From contig OZ246985.1 of assembly GCA_965232615.1 (NCBI GenBank), positions 124,001-188,000 on the forward strand: a stretch of DNA of 64,000 nucleotides, written 5' to 3'. Positions within the stretch are counted from its first letter, which is position 1; the number at the start of each line of letters is the position of its first letter. Position numbers and translations under genes: made by a program. The stretch comes from UBA2779 sp965232615. GTDB taxonomy: Bacteria; Spirochaetota; Spirochaetia; DSM-2461. Positions 1 through 9,206 of this stretch are shown piece after piece. The notes beneath the pieces are model-generated. The model did no database searches, was not told the DNA's origin, and worked only from the letters and a program-made list of their open reading frames with translations.

Positions 1-189
1 CGTTTGGCGGTGCGTTCCTCGGGCTACGCCCTGCGGTACGCACCTGTTCAAGCATAGCTTAAGCGTTTGGCGGTGCGTTCCTCGGGCTACGCCCTGCGGT
101 ACGCACCTGTTTACGTGAGCATTTTGACAACGCAGCAGTGAGGAAAAAGATCAAGCCAAAAACTAAATAAGGTAAGTTAGAGGTGCCCT
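1..189. repeat. MITE-like hairpin repeat, copy A (left part outside window)
   Basis: Two tandem copies of a ~52-bp unit (starting near 1 and 63) carry the imperfect palindrome GTGCGT...GGGC-tac-GCCC...ACGCAC. They are followed by the conserved tail and the terminal motif TTTAGAGGTGCCC-like sequence at 177-189. The same unit occurs four times at 22573-22780, and the same terminus at many places in the window. There is no plausible protein in it. Its left end lies outside the window. Confidence 0.8.
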
Positions 190-274
190 TATGTGTTTTT
201 GACAACCATCTACGTTAAATAGGGAATTCCAAAAGCCGGTGCTCCTGGAATTCCCTCTTAATTCTAAAAATCGC

Positions 275-306
275 GCTTTAGCGGCAACCTGCGCTGCCGC
301 TAAAGC
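275..306 (-). terminator. Stem-loop 21 nt after variable lipoprotein gene 1
   Basis: A perfect 12-bp inverted repeat (GCTTTAGCGGCA / TGCCGCTAAAGC) with an 8-nt loop lies 21 nt beyond the stop codon and is followed on the minus strand by a short T run. A second dyad, AGGGAATTCC/GGAATTCCCT, lies at 221-256. It could be an intrinsic terminator. Alternatively it could be the hairpin/cruciform that DGR targets carry downstream of the variable region, because its distance from the gene end is fixed in all seven genes even where the stem sequence differs (gene 7). Confidence 0.6.
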
Positions 307-327
307 AATTGTTAAATAGATAAATAG

Positions 328-3300
328 TTAAAAAGCCCTCACCGCACGGACATGCTTGCCGCTGCCCTTGGTGTCGCCGCTCTGGTAGCCATTGGTGAAG
401 CCCTGTTCCCACGCGACAGTTGGCACTGCCTCCGACGAGGACCAGTAGATATTAGACGCGACACCAACTGTATTCTTCTGCTTATACAACTCATTCAATT
501 CATCTTTGGATGGCAAAAACCAGTCATCCTTCCCTCCAGATGAATAGTCAGCACATGCCTTTGCCGCATAGTCTTCTGTGAAACCGGCACCATCCAAGGC
601 TTCAACGATAGCCGCTGTGTTGGATTTTCCGGTTCCTATGGCTGTACCTGTTGTCACACTTGTCGCAGTATCACCCCATTTATAAGTAACAGAAAGATCA
701 CTGGGGGCCGCCTCCAGATAGCGCCAGCCGTCGGTAACATAGTTAGCATTTTCATAGAAGATTTTCCCTCCGGCAGGGCCGGTGTCGCCAATGTTGTACG
801 AAACAGTAGCAACAGTGATGTCTATAGCCTGAGTGGGAGTTCCCGTATAGTTGCCGTCTGCGGTAAAGGTTATCGTGTACGTAGTTTGAACACGTTCAGT
901 ATCGGGATTTCCAGACAATGTTCCGGTTGGTGTCAAGTTCAGTCCCCCAGGCAAGGCGGGTGATATACTGTATGCACCGGTTGCCCCGCCAGGTGTGGTG
1001 CTACCGGTTTGGTCGGTGATCGCGGTGCCAACTGTGGCGGATATATCGCTGTAGCCGCTTAAAGCTGTCACTACCACCGGGGATACCGTAACGGGAACCG
1101 TCAGTGTTGCGGTTGTGCCTACAATATAGTTACCATCACCCTTGGCGGCGGTGGCGGTTACAACGTAATCTCCCGAGTGCTTCACTTCTACGGCGGTACC
1201 TACGGTGATGACACCATCGGTATTAATGCTAATGCCGTTACCACTAAGAGTGGTACCGTCTTCTGTTGGTGTACCCGTTGTTGCCGCCGCTATGCTGTAG
1301 GTGGGGCTAGCTGGTGTGTCTGGTCCGCCGGCCCAGGAGGGGTTCGAAGTAATGGCGGCGGATCCATAGACTTTTTCCAATGCACCTGCATAGGACAGGG
1401 TTGCGGTGGAAAGGTCGGACTTGGTCGTTGCCGATTTCTCATTGGATGCCGTGCTCTTGCCGTGGATGTTGCTTGCGGTCATGGTAAAGCTGTAGGCCGT
1501 GCCGGAAGCAAGGCCGGTGATAGTCTCAGTCGTCGCCGATGCGCTGACAGACCGTGTCGCTCCCGAGGTGGGAGCCGGATTTATTGTAATCTCAAGTGCG
1601 GTGAGCGCCTCTGGCGTGGTTCCACTGTAGCCTGTCTCTGTTGGTAAGGTCCATGCAAGGTCAATGCCGCCGGCATCGGTGGGGGTGGCGGATGTTATGC
1701 GTGGTTTATCCGGTTTGGCATTCACCGTCAGGGTGAATGTCGCCTCAGCAGAGTTTACATAACGCGTTGAGCCACTTACAGCCGCGGCTTTTACAGTATA
1801 AGTACCTCCATCCCATTGCAGAGCAAAGGCTTCTATAGTGACAATACCCGTGTCAAAATCAATGTGAACATGAGCATTTTCCGATAGATGCGGACGGGCG
1901 CTGAAAGAATAGGTAACTTCGCTATCAGGTACAACCCAAGTGGGAGTTATCTCCGTTTTGGGAGTTGAAGCAGGTACATACGTATGGGTGTGCGTTTCAG
2001 GATAGCCCGGTTTCAGTGTGCTCAGGTCTATTTTCACTGACTGTGGAGTTCCGTTTGCCTCATCCGAAAGCTCTCCATCCCCCTGGTCGGTAACCGCCTG
2101 CACCCGGAAGTAGTATGTTGTGCCGTTGGTCAAACCTGTGATTTCCACGCTAGTGGAAGGAACACTACTCTTATCGATTAATGTTCCAGTAGCACCCGAG
2201 GTCGTTGAGTGATAGATCTTGTAGCCCTGAATCGTTTCCACCGTGCTTCCGCTGTAGCCCGCATCGGGGGCAGTCCAACTCAGGGTTACTTTTTCATTCC
2301 CCGGAGTAGCCGAGACGGAGGTGGGTTTACCGGTCTGCTTGGTGATGGTAAGGGTTAGCGTGGCCGTCTGGGTGCCTGTATAAGATGTGGAACCGGTCTT
2401 GGCCGTGGCCTCTATCGTGTAGTCGCCGGAATCGGCACTGGCGGCATTAATCGTTGCCGTAACTTCCCCTGTATTGGTGTCGATTGTTACATTGCCGGAG
2501 TTAGCGCCCTGCGGCCTGCTGGCAATGCTATAGTCAACATCGTCCGCTGGCACAGTCCAGCTCGGCGATGCGGTATTGCCGCTGGTAGCGCCGAAGTCCA
2601 TGGTGATGGCAGGGTAGCTTAGTTGCATACTCGCTAAATCCTGTTTGCCCGCCACCGGAGTGGCGCTTGCCTGGTTGGAAAGATCGCCTTCCCCAGAGCC
2701 GTTGGAGGCGGTTACGGCGAAGTAATAGGCCGTACCATTGGTTAGACTCTCAACGTCTTGCGTGAGTGTCGTGGTATCCGAAACCTCAACGGAGGTGTCC
2801 GAAGTCGTAACAGGATTGTTCTTGGAATAGTAAATTTTGTAACCGGTAATGGTACCGGCGGCTCCACTGACAGTTCCTTTATCCGTCGGGGCCGCCCATG
2901 TTATCGTTACCCTGGCATTACCTGCAACGGCCTGTACGTTGGTTGGCTTGCCCGGGGCGCTGTCGTCTGCCTGACTCATCTTGGGAACCGTCAGGGTGAA
3001 GGTCTTTGTGTCGCTTTCATCGTTCTTTGTTATCGTCGCGGTGAGAGTGACAGTCTCATCGGCAGCCGGGCGGGTAACCGTTCCGTTATTGGTGATGACG
3101 TTGGTATCGCTACTGGTCCACGATATGGTGGTTCCGCTGGCTCCGGTAGCCGGCAGGGTCATATCCTGGGTTACCGAAGTTTCGCTGTCTCCTTGCGCAT
3201 AAGTAATGACTAGCGCGGTCTTAGCAGCAGCAACCGATTCCTGATCACTCAATCCCTCACTTGTTGCGGGACAGCCTACCAATCCAATGAGGACGAGAAA

Positions 3301-3345
3301 TCCAACGAGCGCCACCAGGGGTATCGCTCTTGTTAATTGTTTCAT
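328..3345 (-). CDS. Variable lipoprotein 1: Ig/FN3 repeats with C-terminal DUF1566 domain
   Basis: A predicted surface lipoprotein of 1005 residues. The start at 3345 was chosen because AGGAGG lies just upstream and a lipoprotein signal peptide follows (hydrophobic segment, lipobox LVG-C, Cys25). Order of modules: one atrophied bacterial Ig repeat (about 33-122), then FN3 modules alternating with Ig-like strands up to about 840, then DUF1566 (about 850-1005; motifs GDTGPAGGKIFY, DDWFLPSKDEL, YWSSSE, HVRAVRAF). It is the most divergent and longest of the seven paralogues because it has FN3 modules in place of repeated Ig units. Its last ~28 codons are nearly identical to gene 3 and show the NNC variable-codon pattern. 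DUF1566 and related C-type-lectin folds are known DGR target domains. Ligand binding at the cell surface is inferred. Confidence 0.85.
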   Translation of the reverse strand: MKQLTRAIPLVALVGFLVLIGLVGCPATSEGLSDQESVAAAKTALVITYAQGDSETSVTQDMTLPATGASGTTISWTSSDTNVITNNGTVTRPAADETVTLTATITKNDESDTKTFTLTVPKMSQADDSAPGKPTNVQAVAGNARVTITWAAPTDKGTVSGAAGTITGYKIYYSKNNPVTTSDTSVEVSDTTTLTQDVESLTNGTAYYFAVTASNGSGEGDLSNQASATPVAGKQDLASMQLSYPAITMDFGATSGNTASPSWTVPADDVDYSIASRPQGANSGNVTIDTNTGEVTATINAASADSGDYTIEATAKTGSTSYTGTQTATLTLTITKQTGKPTSVSATPGNEKVTLSWTAPDAGYSGSTVETIQGYKIYHSTTSGATGTLIDKSSVPSTSVEITGLTNGTTYYFRVQAVTDQGDGELSDEANGTPQSVKIDLSTLKPGYPETHTHTYVPASTPKTEITPTWVVPDSEVTYSFSARPHLSENAHVHIDFDTGIVTIEAFALQWDGGTYTVKAAAVSGSTRYVNSAEATFTLTVNAKPDKPRITSATPTDAGGIDLAWTLPTETGYSGTTPEALTALEITINPAPTSGATRSVSASATTETITGLASGTAYSFTMTASNIHGKSTASNEKSATTKSDLSTATLSYAGALEKVYGSAAITSNPSWAGGPDTPASPTYSIAAATTGTPTEDGTTLSGNGISINTDGVITVGTAVEVKHSGDYVVTATAAKGDGNYIVGTTATLTVPVTVSPVVVTALSGYSDISATVGTAITDQTGSTTPGGATGAYSISPALPGGLNLTPTGTLSGNPDTERVQTTYTITFTADGNYTGTPTQAIDITVATVSYNIGDTGPAGGKIFYENANYVTDGWRYLEAAPSDLSVTYKWGDTATSVTTGTAIGTGKSNTAAIVEALDGAGFTEDYAAKACADYSSGGKDDWFLPSKDELNELYKQKNTVGVASNIYWSSSEAVPTVAWEQGFTNGYQSGDTKGSGKHVRAVRAF

Positions 3346-3376
3346 ATCTATAAACCTCCTAACGAAATTATACAGG

Positions 3377-3405
3377 AGTTTATCAAACTTCACTGATAAC
3401 GTCAA
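3377..3405 (-). promoter_or_regulatory. Promoter of variable lipoprotein 1 with internal dyad
   Basis: On the minus strand TTGACG (3400-3405) and TAAACT (3377-3382) are spaced by 17 bp. The spacer holds the inverted repeat TTATCA-N8-TGATAA, a candidate operator. The same arrangement precedes all seven paralogues. Confidence 0.65.
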
Positions 3406-3483
3406 GGCAACCTACGGCTCGCCATTCGTCCAATTGCATGAAAAACAGGAAAAGGGCATTATGTAACAAAGGAGATGAAGAAT

Positions 3484-4041
3484 ATGAAATGCAAGAAGAA
3501 AATGATACTATTGACAATGCTTCTCCTGGGAGGAATGACGGTCATGAATGCAGAAGGCTTCTATGATTTGAGGGCTCGGAAAATTGACGGCTCCATGCTT
3601 GATTTCAGCACCTTGCGGGGGCGCAAAGTGATGATTGTCAACACCGCCTCGAGATGCGGATTCACGCCGCAGTATGCCGGTCTCCAGGAGCTGCACGAAA
3701 AATACGGCGATACGGGATTTGCCATCATTGGATTCCCCTCCAATGATTTTCTGGGCCAGGAGCCGGGCAGCAATGAGGGTATTCAGGCTTTTTGTTCACA
3801 GAACTACGGCGTTACCTTTACTATGATGGAAAAAATAACTGTGAAAAAATCGGCGAAACAACACCCTGTCTACCAATGGCTTACTCGGAAGGTCAATAAC
3901 GGATTTTCTAATAACAAGGTGAAATGGAATTTTCAGAAATACCTAGTCGATGAATCCGGTCAGCTTGTGCGAGTGTTGCCGCCTCGGACAGAACCCACCG
4001 ATGCATCCACTGTGAAATGGATAACCGGAGATGCGGATTGA
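3484..4041 (+). CDS. Exported glutathione peroxidase (Cys type)
   Basis: A 185-residue thiol peroxidase of the glutathione peroxidase family, which reduces hydroperoxides, probably with thioredoxin-like donors. The ATG at 3484 is preferred over 3475 because GGAG lies 9 nt upstream of it. A hydrophobic signal peptide (about 1-23) suggests export. The peroxidatic Cys58 is in the motif ASRCGFTPQY. The family motif is seen as GFPSNDFLGQEPG, and the catalytic Trp is in VKWNFQKYLV. The usual second Cys of the CNQFG motif is replaced by Ser. It is transcribed away from variable lipoprotein 1. A second copy at 23148 is truncated by an ISL3 fragment. Confidence 0.88.
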   Translation: MKCKKKMILLTMLLLGGMTVMNAEGFYDLRARKIDGSMLDFSTLRGRKVMIVNTASRCGFTPQYAGLQELHEKYGDTGFAIIGFPSNDFLGQEPGSNEGIQAFCSQNYGVTFTMMEKITVKKSAKQHPVYQWLTRKVNNGFSNNKVKWNFQKYLVDESGQLVRVLPPRTEPTDASTVKWITGDAD

Positions 4042-4061
4042 TCTGAAATTTACAGTTCAAG

Positions 4062-4110
4062 GCACCTCTAAAAAACAGCTTCAGGAAATTGACGAAGAAA
4101 TTAAGGCAAC
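4062..4110. repeat. MITE-end fragment
   Basis: GGCACCTCTAAAAAACAG followed by a short segment that recurs at 62623-62662 (CAGCTTYAGGAAATTGA-like), ending near a degraded GGCAACCT. It is a short member or remnant of the dispersed element and lies just downstream of the peroxidase gene. Confidence 0.55.
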
Positions 4111-4122
4111 CTCCCCTGGTAT

Positions 4123-4578
4123 GAGCCTGAATCAGAATACACCAATCATTTTTCTTCAGGAGAGGGAGCCCCGCGAAATCAGAGTCTAATTTATCCGCAG
4201 ATTACGCAGATTTTCGCAGATTAAAACTGAGTCTTTTGTGTTGGAGTGATTTTTACCCAAAGTTAATAAGTAGACCTTTGTGTAGGCTGGATGGCTTAAG
4301 GAAATTCAACACCTGAGCCTCCTCGGTTCCTGTTACGGCCATCGTGATGAATTTGGCTAAATAAGGACACCATAAACCCCATAGGAAGTATATCCGGGCT
4401 AATTCAAAAACTCTCTAAATGGGGGTTCTTTCAAAAATCGGTTGTGTTTTTGACAACCATCTACGTTAAATAGGGAATTCCAAAAGCCGGTGCTCCTGGA
4501 ATTCCCTCTTAATTCTAAAAATCGCGCTTTAGCGGCAACCTGCGCTGCCGCTAAAGCAATTGTTAAATAGATAAATAG
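4123..4578. repeat. Intergenic cassette downstream of variable lipoprotein 2
   Basis: No gene is seen. The first part (4123-4220) matches the spacer of the Rpn array at 33.2-35.9 kb, including the iterated CGCAGATT motif. The rest is a ~380-bp cassette repeated almost exactly between variable lipoproteins 2-6. It ends with the dyads GGTTGT-GTTTTT-GACAACC, AGGGAATTCC/GGAATTCCCT and the 12-bp stem-loop at 4526-4557. Confidence 0.7.
4526..4557 (-). terminator. Stem-loop after variable lipoprotein 2
   Basis: The same 12-bp stem and 8-nt loop as at 275-306, again 21 nt beyond the stop codon. Confidence 0.6.
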
Positions 4579-6912
4579 TTAAAAAGCCCTCACCGCACGG
4601 ACATGTCTGCCGGTGTCCTTGTAGCTGCCGCTCTGGTTGCCATTGCTGAAGTTCTGACCCCGCGCGTAGCTGGCACTGTACTCCGACGAGGTGTACTCCG
4701 ACGAGGACCAGTAGATATTAGACGCGACACCAACTGTATTCTTCTGCTTATACAACTCATTCAATTCATCTTTGGATGGCAAAAACCAGTCATCCTTCCC
4801 TCCAGATGAATAGTCAGCACATGCCTTTGCCGCATAGTCTTCTGTGAAACCGGCACCATCCAAGGCTTCAACGATAGCCGCTGTGTTGGATTTTCCGGTT
4901 CCTATGGCTGTACCTGTTGTCACACTTGTCGCAGTATCACCCCATTTATAAGTAACAGAAAGATCACTGGGGGCCGCCTCCAGATAGCGCCAGCCGTCGG
5001 TAACATAGTTAGCATTTTCATAGAAGATTTTCCCTCCGGCAGGGCCGGTGTCGCCTACGCTGTACACGACCTCGACTGTCAGTAAGAAATTGGTTTGTTT
5101 CACTGCACGGTAGTTACCTATACCGGTAGCCTTCACGGTGTATGTTCCGGCATCGCCTGCAACGATCGTGGCTGCTATAGAGACTAGACCGTCGTTATTT
5201 ATGGTGACGGCAGCTACGGTGGCTCCACCTTTCTCTATGCTAAGTTCGTAATCAGTTCCTGCGGTCAGACCGGCATTGTTGATCGTTACGGGGAAAGTTG
5301 ATCCTGTCGAGCTGGAGACAGTTTGGTTACCAACGGTAATATCGAAGCCTGTCACTGTTGTAATATCTTTGGCATCGACTGTCAGAGCGAAGTTGGCCGT
5401 TTTCTCGCCATTGTAGTTACCTTTACCGGTGGCCTTTACGGTGTAGAGTCCTCCATCACTCACCACGATACTGTCGGCTATGGTGATGGTGCCGTCATTG
5501 GCGATGCTGACAGCGCCGGAGCTTACGCCAGTTCCGGTAATGCTCAGGTCGTAGTCGGTACCCGCCGTTAGGGATAGGCTGCCGCCGACCATCGCGGTGT
5601 GGGTTGCCCCTGTCAGTGCCGGTACAGTTGTATTGGCAACAGTGAGGGAGAATGCGGCGGAATCCAGGTTAGTGATATCTACCTGATCTTTCTTAATCAC
5701 CGTCAGGGTGAAGGTCTTTGTGTCGCTTGCACTATTCTTTGTTATCGTCGCGGTGAGAGTGACAGACGTATCGGCACCAATAAAATCCGGGCGGGTAACC
5801 GCTCCGTCATTGGCGTTGACGGCGGTATCGCTACTGGTCCACGATATGGTGGTTCCGCTGGCTCCGGTAGTCGGCAGGGTCATATCCTGGGTTACCGAAG
5901 TTGCGCTGTCTCCTTGCGCATAAGTAATGACTAGCGCGGTCTTAGCAGCAGCTACCGACTCGGTATCGCTTAGGCCGGCATCTTTTAGAACCGTCAGGGT
6001 GAAGGTCTTTGTGTCGCTTGCCTCATTCTTTGTTATCGTCGCGGTGAGAGTGACTGTCGCATCGGCAGCCGGGCGGGTAACCGCTCCGTCATTGGCGATG
6101 ACGGTGGTATCGCTACTGACCCACGTTATGGTGGTTCCGTTGTCTCCGGTAGTCGGTAGGGTCAATGCCTGGGTTACTGAAGTTACGCTGTCTGTACCCG
6201 CATAGCTAATGTCTAGCGCGTCCTTATCAGCAGCTACCGACTCGGTATCGCTTAGGCCGGCATCTTTTAGAACCGTCAGGGTGAAGGTCTTTGTGTCGCT
6301 TGCCTCATTCTTTGTTATCGTCGCGGTGAGAGTGACTGTCGCATCGGCAGCCGGGCGGGTAACCGCTCCGTCATTGGCGATGACGGTGGTATCGCTACTG
6401 ACCCACGTTATGGTGGTTCCGTTGTCTCCGGTAGTCGGTAGGGTCAATGCCTGGGTTACTGAAGTTACGCTGTCTGTACCCGCATAGCTAATGTCTAGCG
6501 CGTCCTTATCAGCAGCTACCGACTCGGTATCGCTTAGGCCGGCATCTTTTAGAACCGTCAGGGTGAAGGTCTTTGTGTCGCTTGCCTCATTCTTTGTTAT
6601 CGTCGCGGTGAGAGTGACTGTCGCATCGGCAGCCGGGCGGGTAACCGCTCCGTCATTGGCGATGACGGTGGTATCGCTACTGACCCACGTTATGGTGGTT
6701 CCGTTGTCTCCGGTAGTCGGTAGGGTCAATGCCTGGGTTACTGAAGTTACGCTGTCTGTACCCGCATAGCTAATGTCTAGCGCGTCCTTATCAGCAGCTA
6801 CCGAATCCAGATCACTCAATCCCTCACTTGTTGCGGAACAGCCTCCCAATCCAATGAGGACGAGAAATCCGACGAGCGCCACCAGGGGTACCGCTCTTGT
6901 TAATAGTTTCAC
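4579..6912 (-). CDS. Variable lipoprotein 2: four atrophied Ig repeats with DUF1566
   Basis: A 777-residue predicted surface lipoprotein. The start codon is GTG at 6912, where the paralogues have ATG, with AGGAGG 10 nt upstream. The lipobox is LGG-C at Cys25. Four ~94-residue atrophied Ig repeats (about 32-410) follow; the first three are encoded by virtually identical 282-bp units. Two further Ig-like domains (about 411-615, each ending in a TYTVKATG-like strand) precede DUF1566 (about 617-777). The variable region carries an extra 5-residue duplication (SSEYT then SSEYS) compared with the other copies. One position, usually GCG TGG, is GCG CGG here. Confidence 0.87.
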   Translation of the reverse strand: MKLLTRAVPLVALVGFLVLIGLGGCSATSEGLSDLDSVAADKDALDISYAGTDSVTSVTQALTLPTTGDNGTTITWVSSDTTVIANDGAVTRPAADATVTLTATITKNEASDTKTFTLTVLKDAGLSDTESVAADKDALDISYAGTDSVTSVTQALTLPTTGDNGTTITWVSSDTTVIANDGAVTRPAADATVTLTATITKNEASDTKTFTLTVLKDAGLSDTESVAADKDALDISYAGTDSVTSVTQALTLPTTGDNGTTITWVSSDTTVIANDGAVTRPAADATVTLTATITKNEASDTKTFTLTVLKDAGLSDTESVAAAKTALVITYAQGDSATSVTQDMTLPTTGASGTTISWTSSDTAVNANDGAVTRPDFIGADTSVTLTATITKNSASDTKTFTLTVIKKDQVDITNLDSAAFSLTVANTTVPALTGATHTAMVGGSLSLTAGTDYDLSITGTGVSSGAVSIANDGTITIADSIVVSDGGLYTVKATGKGNYNGEKTANFALTVDAKDITTVTGFDITVGNQTVSSSTGSTFPVTINNAGLTAGTDYELSIEKGGATVAAVTINNDGLVSIAATIVAGDAGTYTVKATGIGNYRAVKQTNFLLTVEVVYSVGDTGPAGGKIFYENANYVTDGWRYLEAAPSDLSVTYKWGDTATSVTTGTAIGTGKSNTAAIVEALDGAGFTEDYAAKACADYSSGGKDDWFLPSKDELNELYKQKNTVGVASNIYWSSSEYTSSEYSASYARGQNFSNGNQSGSYKDTGRHVRAVRAF
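5956..6801 (-). repeat. Three tandem 282-bp Ig-repeat units inside variable lipoprotein 2
   Basis: The unit recurs at exact 282-bp spacing (about 5956, 6238 and 6520), and the repeated stretches look identical by eye. Such identity implies very recent expansion or ongoing homogenisation. The units stay in frame, so recombination changes stalk length without breaking the gene. Confidence 0.85.
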
Positions 6913-6944
6913 AGTATTTGAACCTCCTAAAGAAATTATGAAAG

Positions 6945-6973
6945 AGTTTATCAAACTTCACTGATAATGTCAA
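6945..6973 (-). promoter_or_regulatory. Promoter of variable lipoprotein 2
   Basis: TTGACA (6968-6973), a 17-bp spacer and TAAACT (6945-6950). The spacer contains the dyad TTATCA-N8-TGATAA. This is the consensus -35 box, one base better than in genes 1, 4, 5 and 7. Confidence 0.7.
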
Positions 6974-7015
6974 GGCAATCTCTAAATAAAAATCGTTTTT
7001 GGTGAATTTTATCAT

Positions 7016-7434
7016 TCACTGTCCGCGATAAAGAGGGCAAAAGAAGCCCCATGAAACTTACGCAGATTTTCGCAGATTAAAACTGAGTCTTTTGTGTTGG
7101 AGTGATTTTTACCCAAAGTTGATAAGTAGACCTTTGTGTAGGCTGGATGGCTTAAGGAAATTCAACACCTGAGCCTCCTCGGTTCCTGTTACGGCCATCG
7201 TGATGAATTTGGCTAAATAAGGACACCATAAACCCCATAGGAAGTATATCCGGGCTAATTCAAAAACTCTCTAAATGGGGGTTCTTTCAAAAATCGGTTG
7301 TGTTTTTGACAACCATCTACGTTAAATAGGGAATTCCAAAAGCCGGTGCTCCTGGAATTCCCTCTTAATTCTAAAAATCGCGCTTTAGCGGCAACCTGCG
7401 CTGCCGCTAAAGCAATTGTTAAATAGATAAATAG
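7016..7434. repeat. Intergenic cassette between variable lipoproteins 2 and 3
   Basis: A non-coding copy of the cassette described at 4123-4578. It starts with a CGCAGATTTTCGCAGATTA motif and ends with the 3' stem-loop of gene 3. No additional feature is visible. Confidence 0.7.
7382..7413 (-). terminator. Stem-loop after variable lipoprotein 3
   Basis: A 12-bp stem GCTTTAGCGGCA/TGCCGCTAAAGC, 21 nt beyond the stop. Confidence 0.6.
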
Positions 7435-9174
7435 TTAAAAAGCCCTCACCGCACGGACATGCTTGCCGCTGCCCTTGGTGTCGCCGCTCTGGTAGCCACT
7501 GCTGAAGTTCTGTTCCCACGCGACAGTTGGCACTGCCTCCGACGAGGACCAGTAGATATTAGACGCGACACCAACTGTATTCTTCTGCTTATACAACTCA
7601 TTCAATTCATCTTTGGATGGCAAAAACCAGTCATCCTTCCCTCCAGATGAATAGTCAGCACATGCCTTTGCCGCATAGTCTTCTGTGAAACCGGCGCCAT
7701 CCAAGGCTTCAACGATAGCCGCTGTGTTGGATTTTCCGGTTCCTATGGCTGTACCTGTTGTCACACTTGTCGCAGTATCACCCCATTTATAAGTAACAGA
7801 AAGATCACTGGGGGCCGCCTCCAGATAGCGCCAGCCGTCGGTAACATAGTTAGCATTTTCATAGAAGATTTTCCCTCCGGCAGGGCCGGTGTCGCCTACG
7901 CTGTACACGACCTCGACTGTCAGTAAGAAATTGGTTTGTTTCACTGCACGGTAGTTACCTATACCGGTAGCCTTCACGGTGTATGTTCCGGCATCGCCTG
8001 CAACGATCGTGGCTGCTATAGAGACTAGACCGTCGTTATTTATGGTGACGGCAGCTACGGTGGCTCCACCTTTCTCTATGCTAAGTTCGTAATCAGTTCC
8101 TGCGGTCAGACCGGCATTGTTGATCGTTACGGGGAAAGTTGATCCTGTCGATCTGTAGACAGTTTGGTTACCAACGGTAATATCGAAGCCTGTCACTGTT
8201 GTAATATCTTTGGCATCGACTGTCAGAGCGAAGTTGGCCGTTTTCTCGCCATTGTAGTTACCTTTACCGGTGGCCTTTACGGTGTAGAGTCCTCCATCAC
8301 TCACCACGATACTGTCGGCTATGGTGATGGTGCCGTCATTGGCGATGCTGACAGCGCCGGAGCTTACGCCAGTTCCGGTAATGCTCAGGTCGTAGTCGGT
8401 ACCCGCCGTTAGGGATAGGCTGCCGCCGACAATCGCGGTGTGGGTTGCCCCTGTCAGTGCCGGTACAGTTGTATTGGCAACAGTGAGGGAGAATGCGGCG
8501 AAATCCAGGTTAGTGATATCTACCTGATCTTTCTTAATCACCGTCAGGGTGAAGGTCTTTGTGTCGCTTGCCTCATTCTTTGTTATCGTCGCGGTGAGAG
8601 TGACTGTCGCATCGGCAGCCGGGCGGGTAACCGCTCCGTCATTGGCGATGACGGTGGTATCGCTACTGACCCACGTTATGGTGGTTCCGTTGTCTCCGGT
8701 AGTCGGTAGGGTCAATGCCTGGGTTACTGAAGTTGCGCTGTCTGTACCCGCATAGCCAATGTCTAGCGCGGCCTTATCAGCAGCTACCGACTCGGCATCG
8801 CTCAGAGTTTTTTTAACCGTCAGGGTGAAGGTCTTTGTGTCGCTTGCCTCATTCTTTGTTATCGTCGCGGTGAGAGTGACTGTCGCATCGGCAGCCGGGC
8901 GGGTAACCGCTCCGACATTGGCGATGACGGTGGTATCGCTACTGACCCACGTTATGGTGGTTCCGTTGTCTCCGGTAGTCGGTAGGGTCAATGCCTGGGT
9001 TACTGAAGTTACGCTGTCTGTACCCGCATAGCTAATGTCTAGCGCGTCCTTATCAGCAGCTACCGAATCCAGATCACTCAATCCCTCACTTGTTGCGGAA
9101 CAGCCTCCCAATCCAATGAGGACGAGAAATCCGACGAGCGCCACCAGGGGTACCGCTCTTGTTAATAGTTTCAT
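7435..9174 (-). CDS. Variable lipoprotein 3: two atrophied Ig repeats with DUF1566
   Basis: A 579-residue predicted surface lipoprotein with an ATG start at 9174 behind AGGAGG and a lipobox LGG-C. It has two atrophied Ig repeats, two Ig-like domains and DUF1566. The variable region is almost the same as in gene 1. The four differing bases (in codons GGC/AAC, ACC/AGC and AAT/AGT) all fall on first or second codon positions. Outside that region it is near-identical to gene 2, so gene bodies and variable tails have been exchanged independently. Confidence 0.87.
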   Translation of the reverse strand: MKLLTRAVPLVALVGFLVLIGLGGCSATSEGLSDLDSVAADKDALDISYAGTDSVTSVTQALTLPTTGDNGTTITWVSSDTTVIANVGAVTRPAADATVTLTATITKNEASDTKTFTLTVKKTLSDAESVAADKAALDIGYAGTDSATSVTQALTLPTTGDNGTTITWVSSDTTVIANDGAVTRPAADATVTLTATITKNEASDTKTFTLTVIKKDQVDITNLDFAAFSLTVANTTVPALTGATHTAIVGGSLSLTAGTDYDLSITGTGVSSGAVSIANDGTITIADSIVVSDGGLYTVKATGKGNYNGEKTANFALTVDAKDITTVTGFDITVGNQTVYRSTGSTFPVTINNAGLTAGTDYELSIEKGGATVAAVTINNDGLVSIAATIVAGDAGTYTVKATGIGNYRAVKQTNFLLTVEVVYSVGDTGPAGGKIFYENANYVTDGWRYLEAAPSDLSVTYKWGDTATSVTTGTAIGTGKSNTAAIVEALDGAGFTEDYAAKACADYSSGGKDDWFLPSKDELNELYKQKNTVGVASNIYWSSSEAVPTVAWEQNFSSGYQSGDTKGSGKHVRAVRAF

Positions 9175-9206
9175 AGTATTTGAACCTCCTAAAGAAATTA
9201 TGAAAG

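Noticed and set aside
5323..5571. Plus-strand reading frames opposite the lipoprotein genes (for example the 82-codon frame repeated in several copies)
   Set aside because: They are antisense shadows of conserved minus-strand coding regions, with no start signals and unlikely composition.
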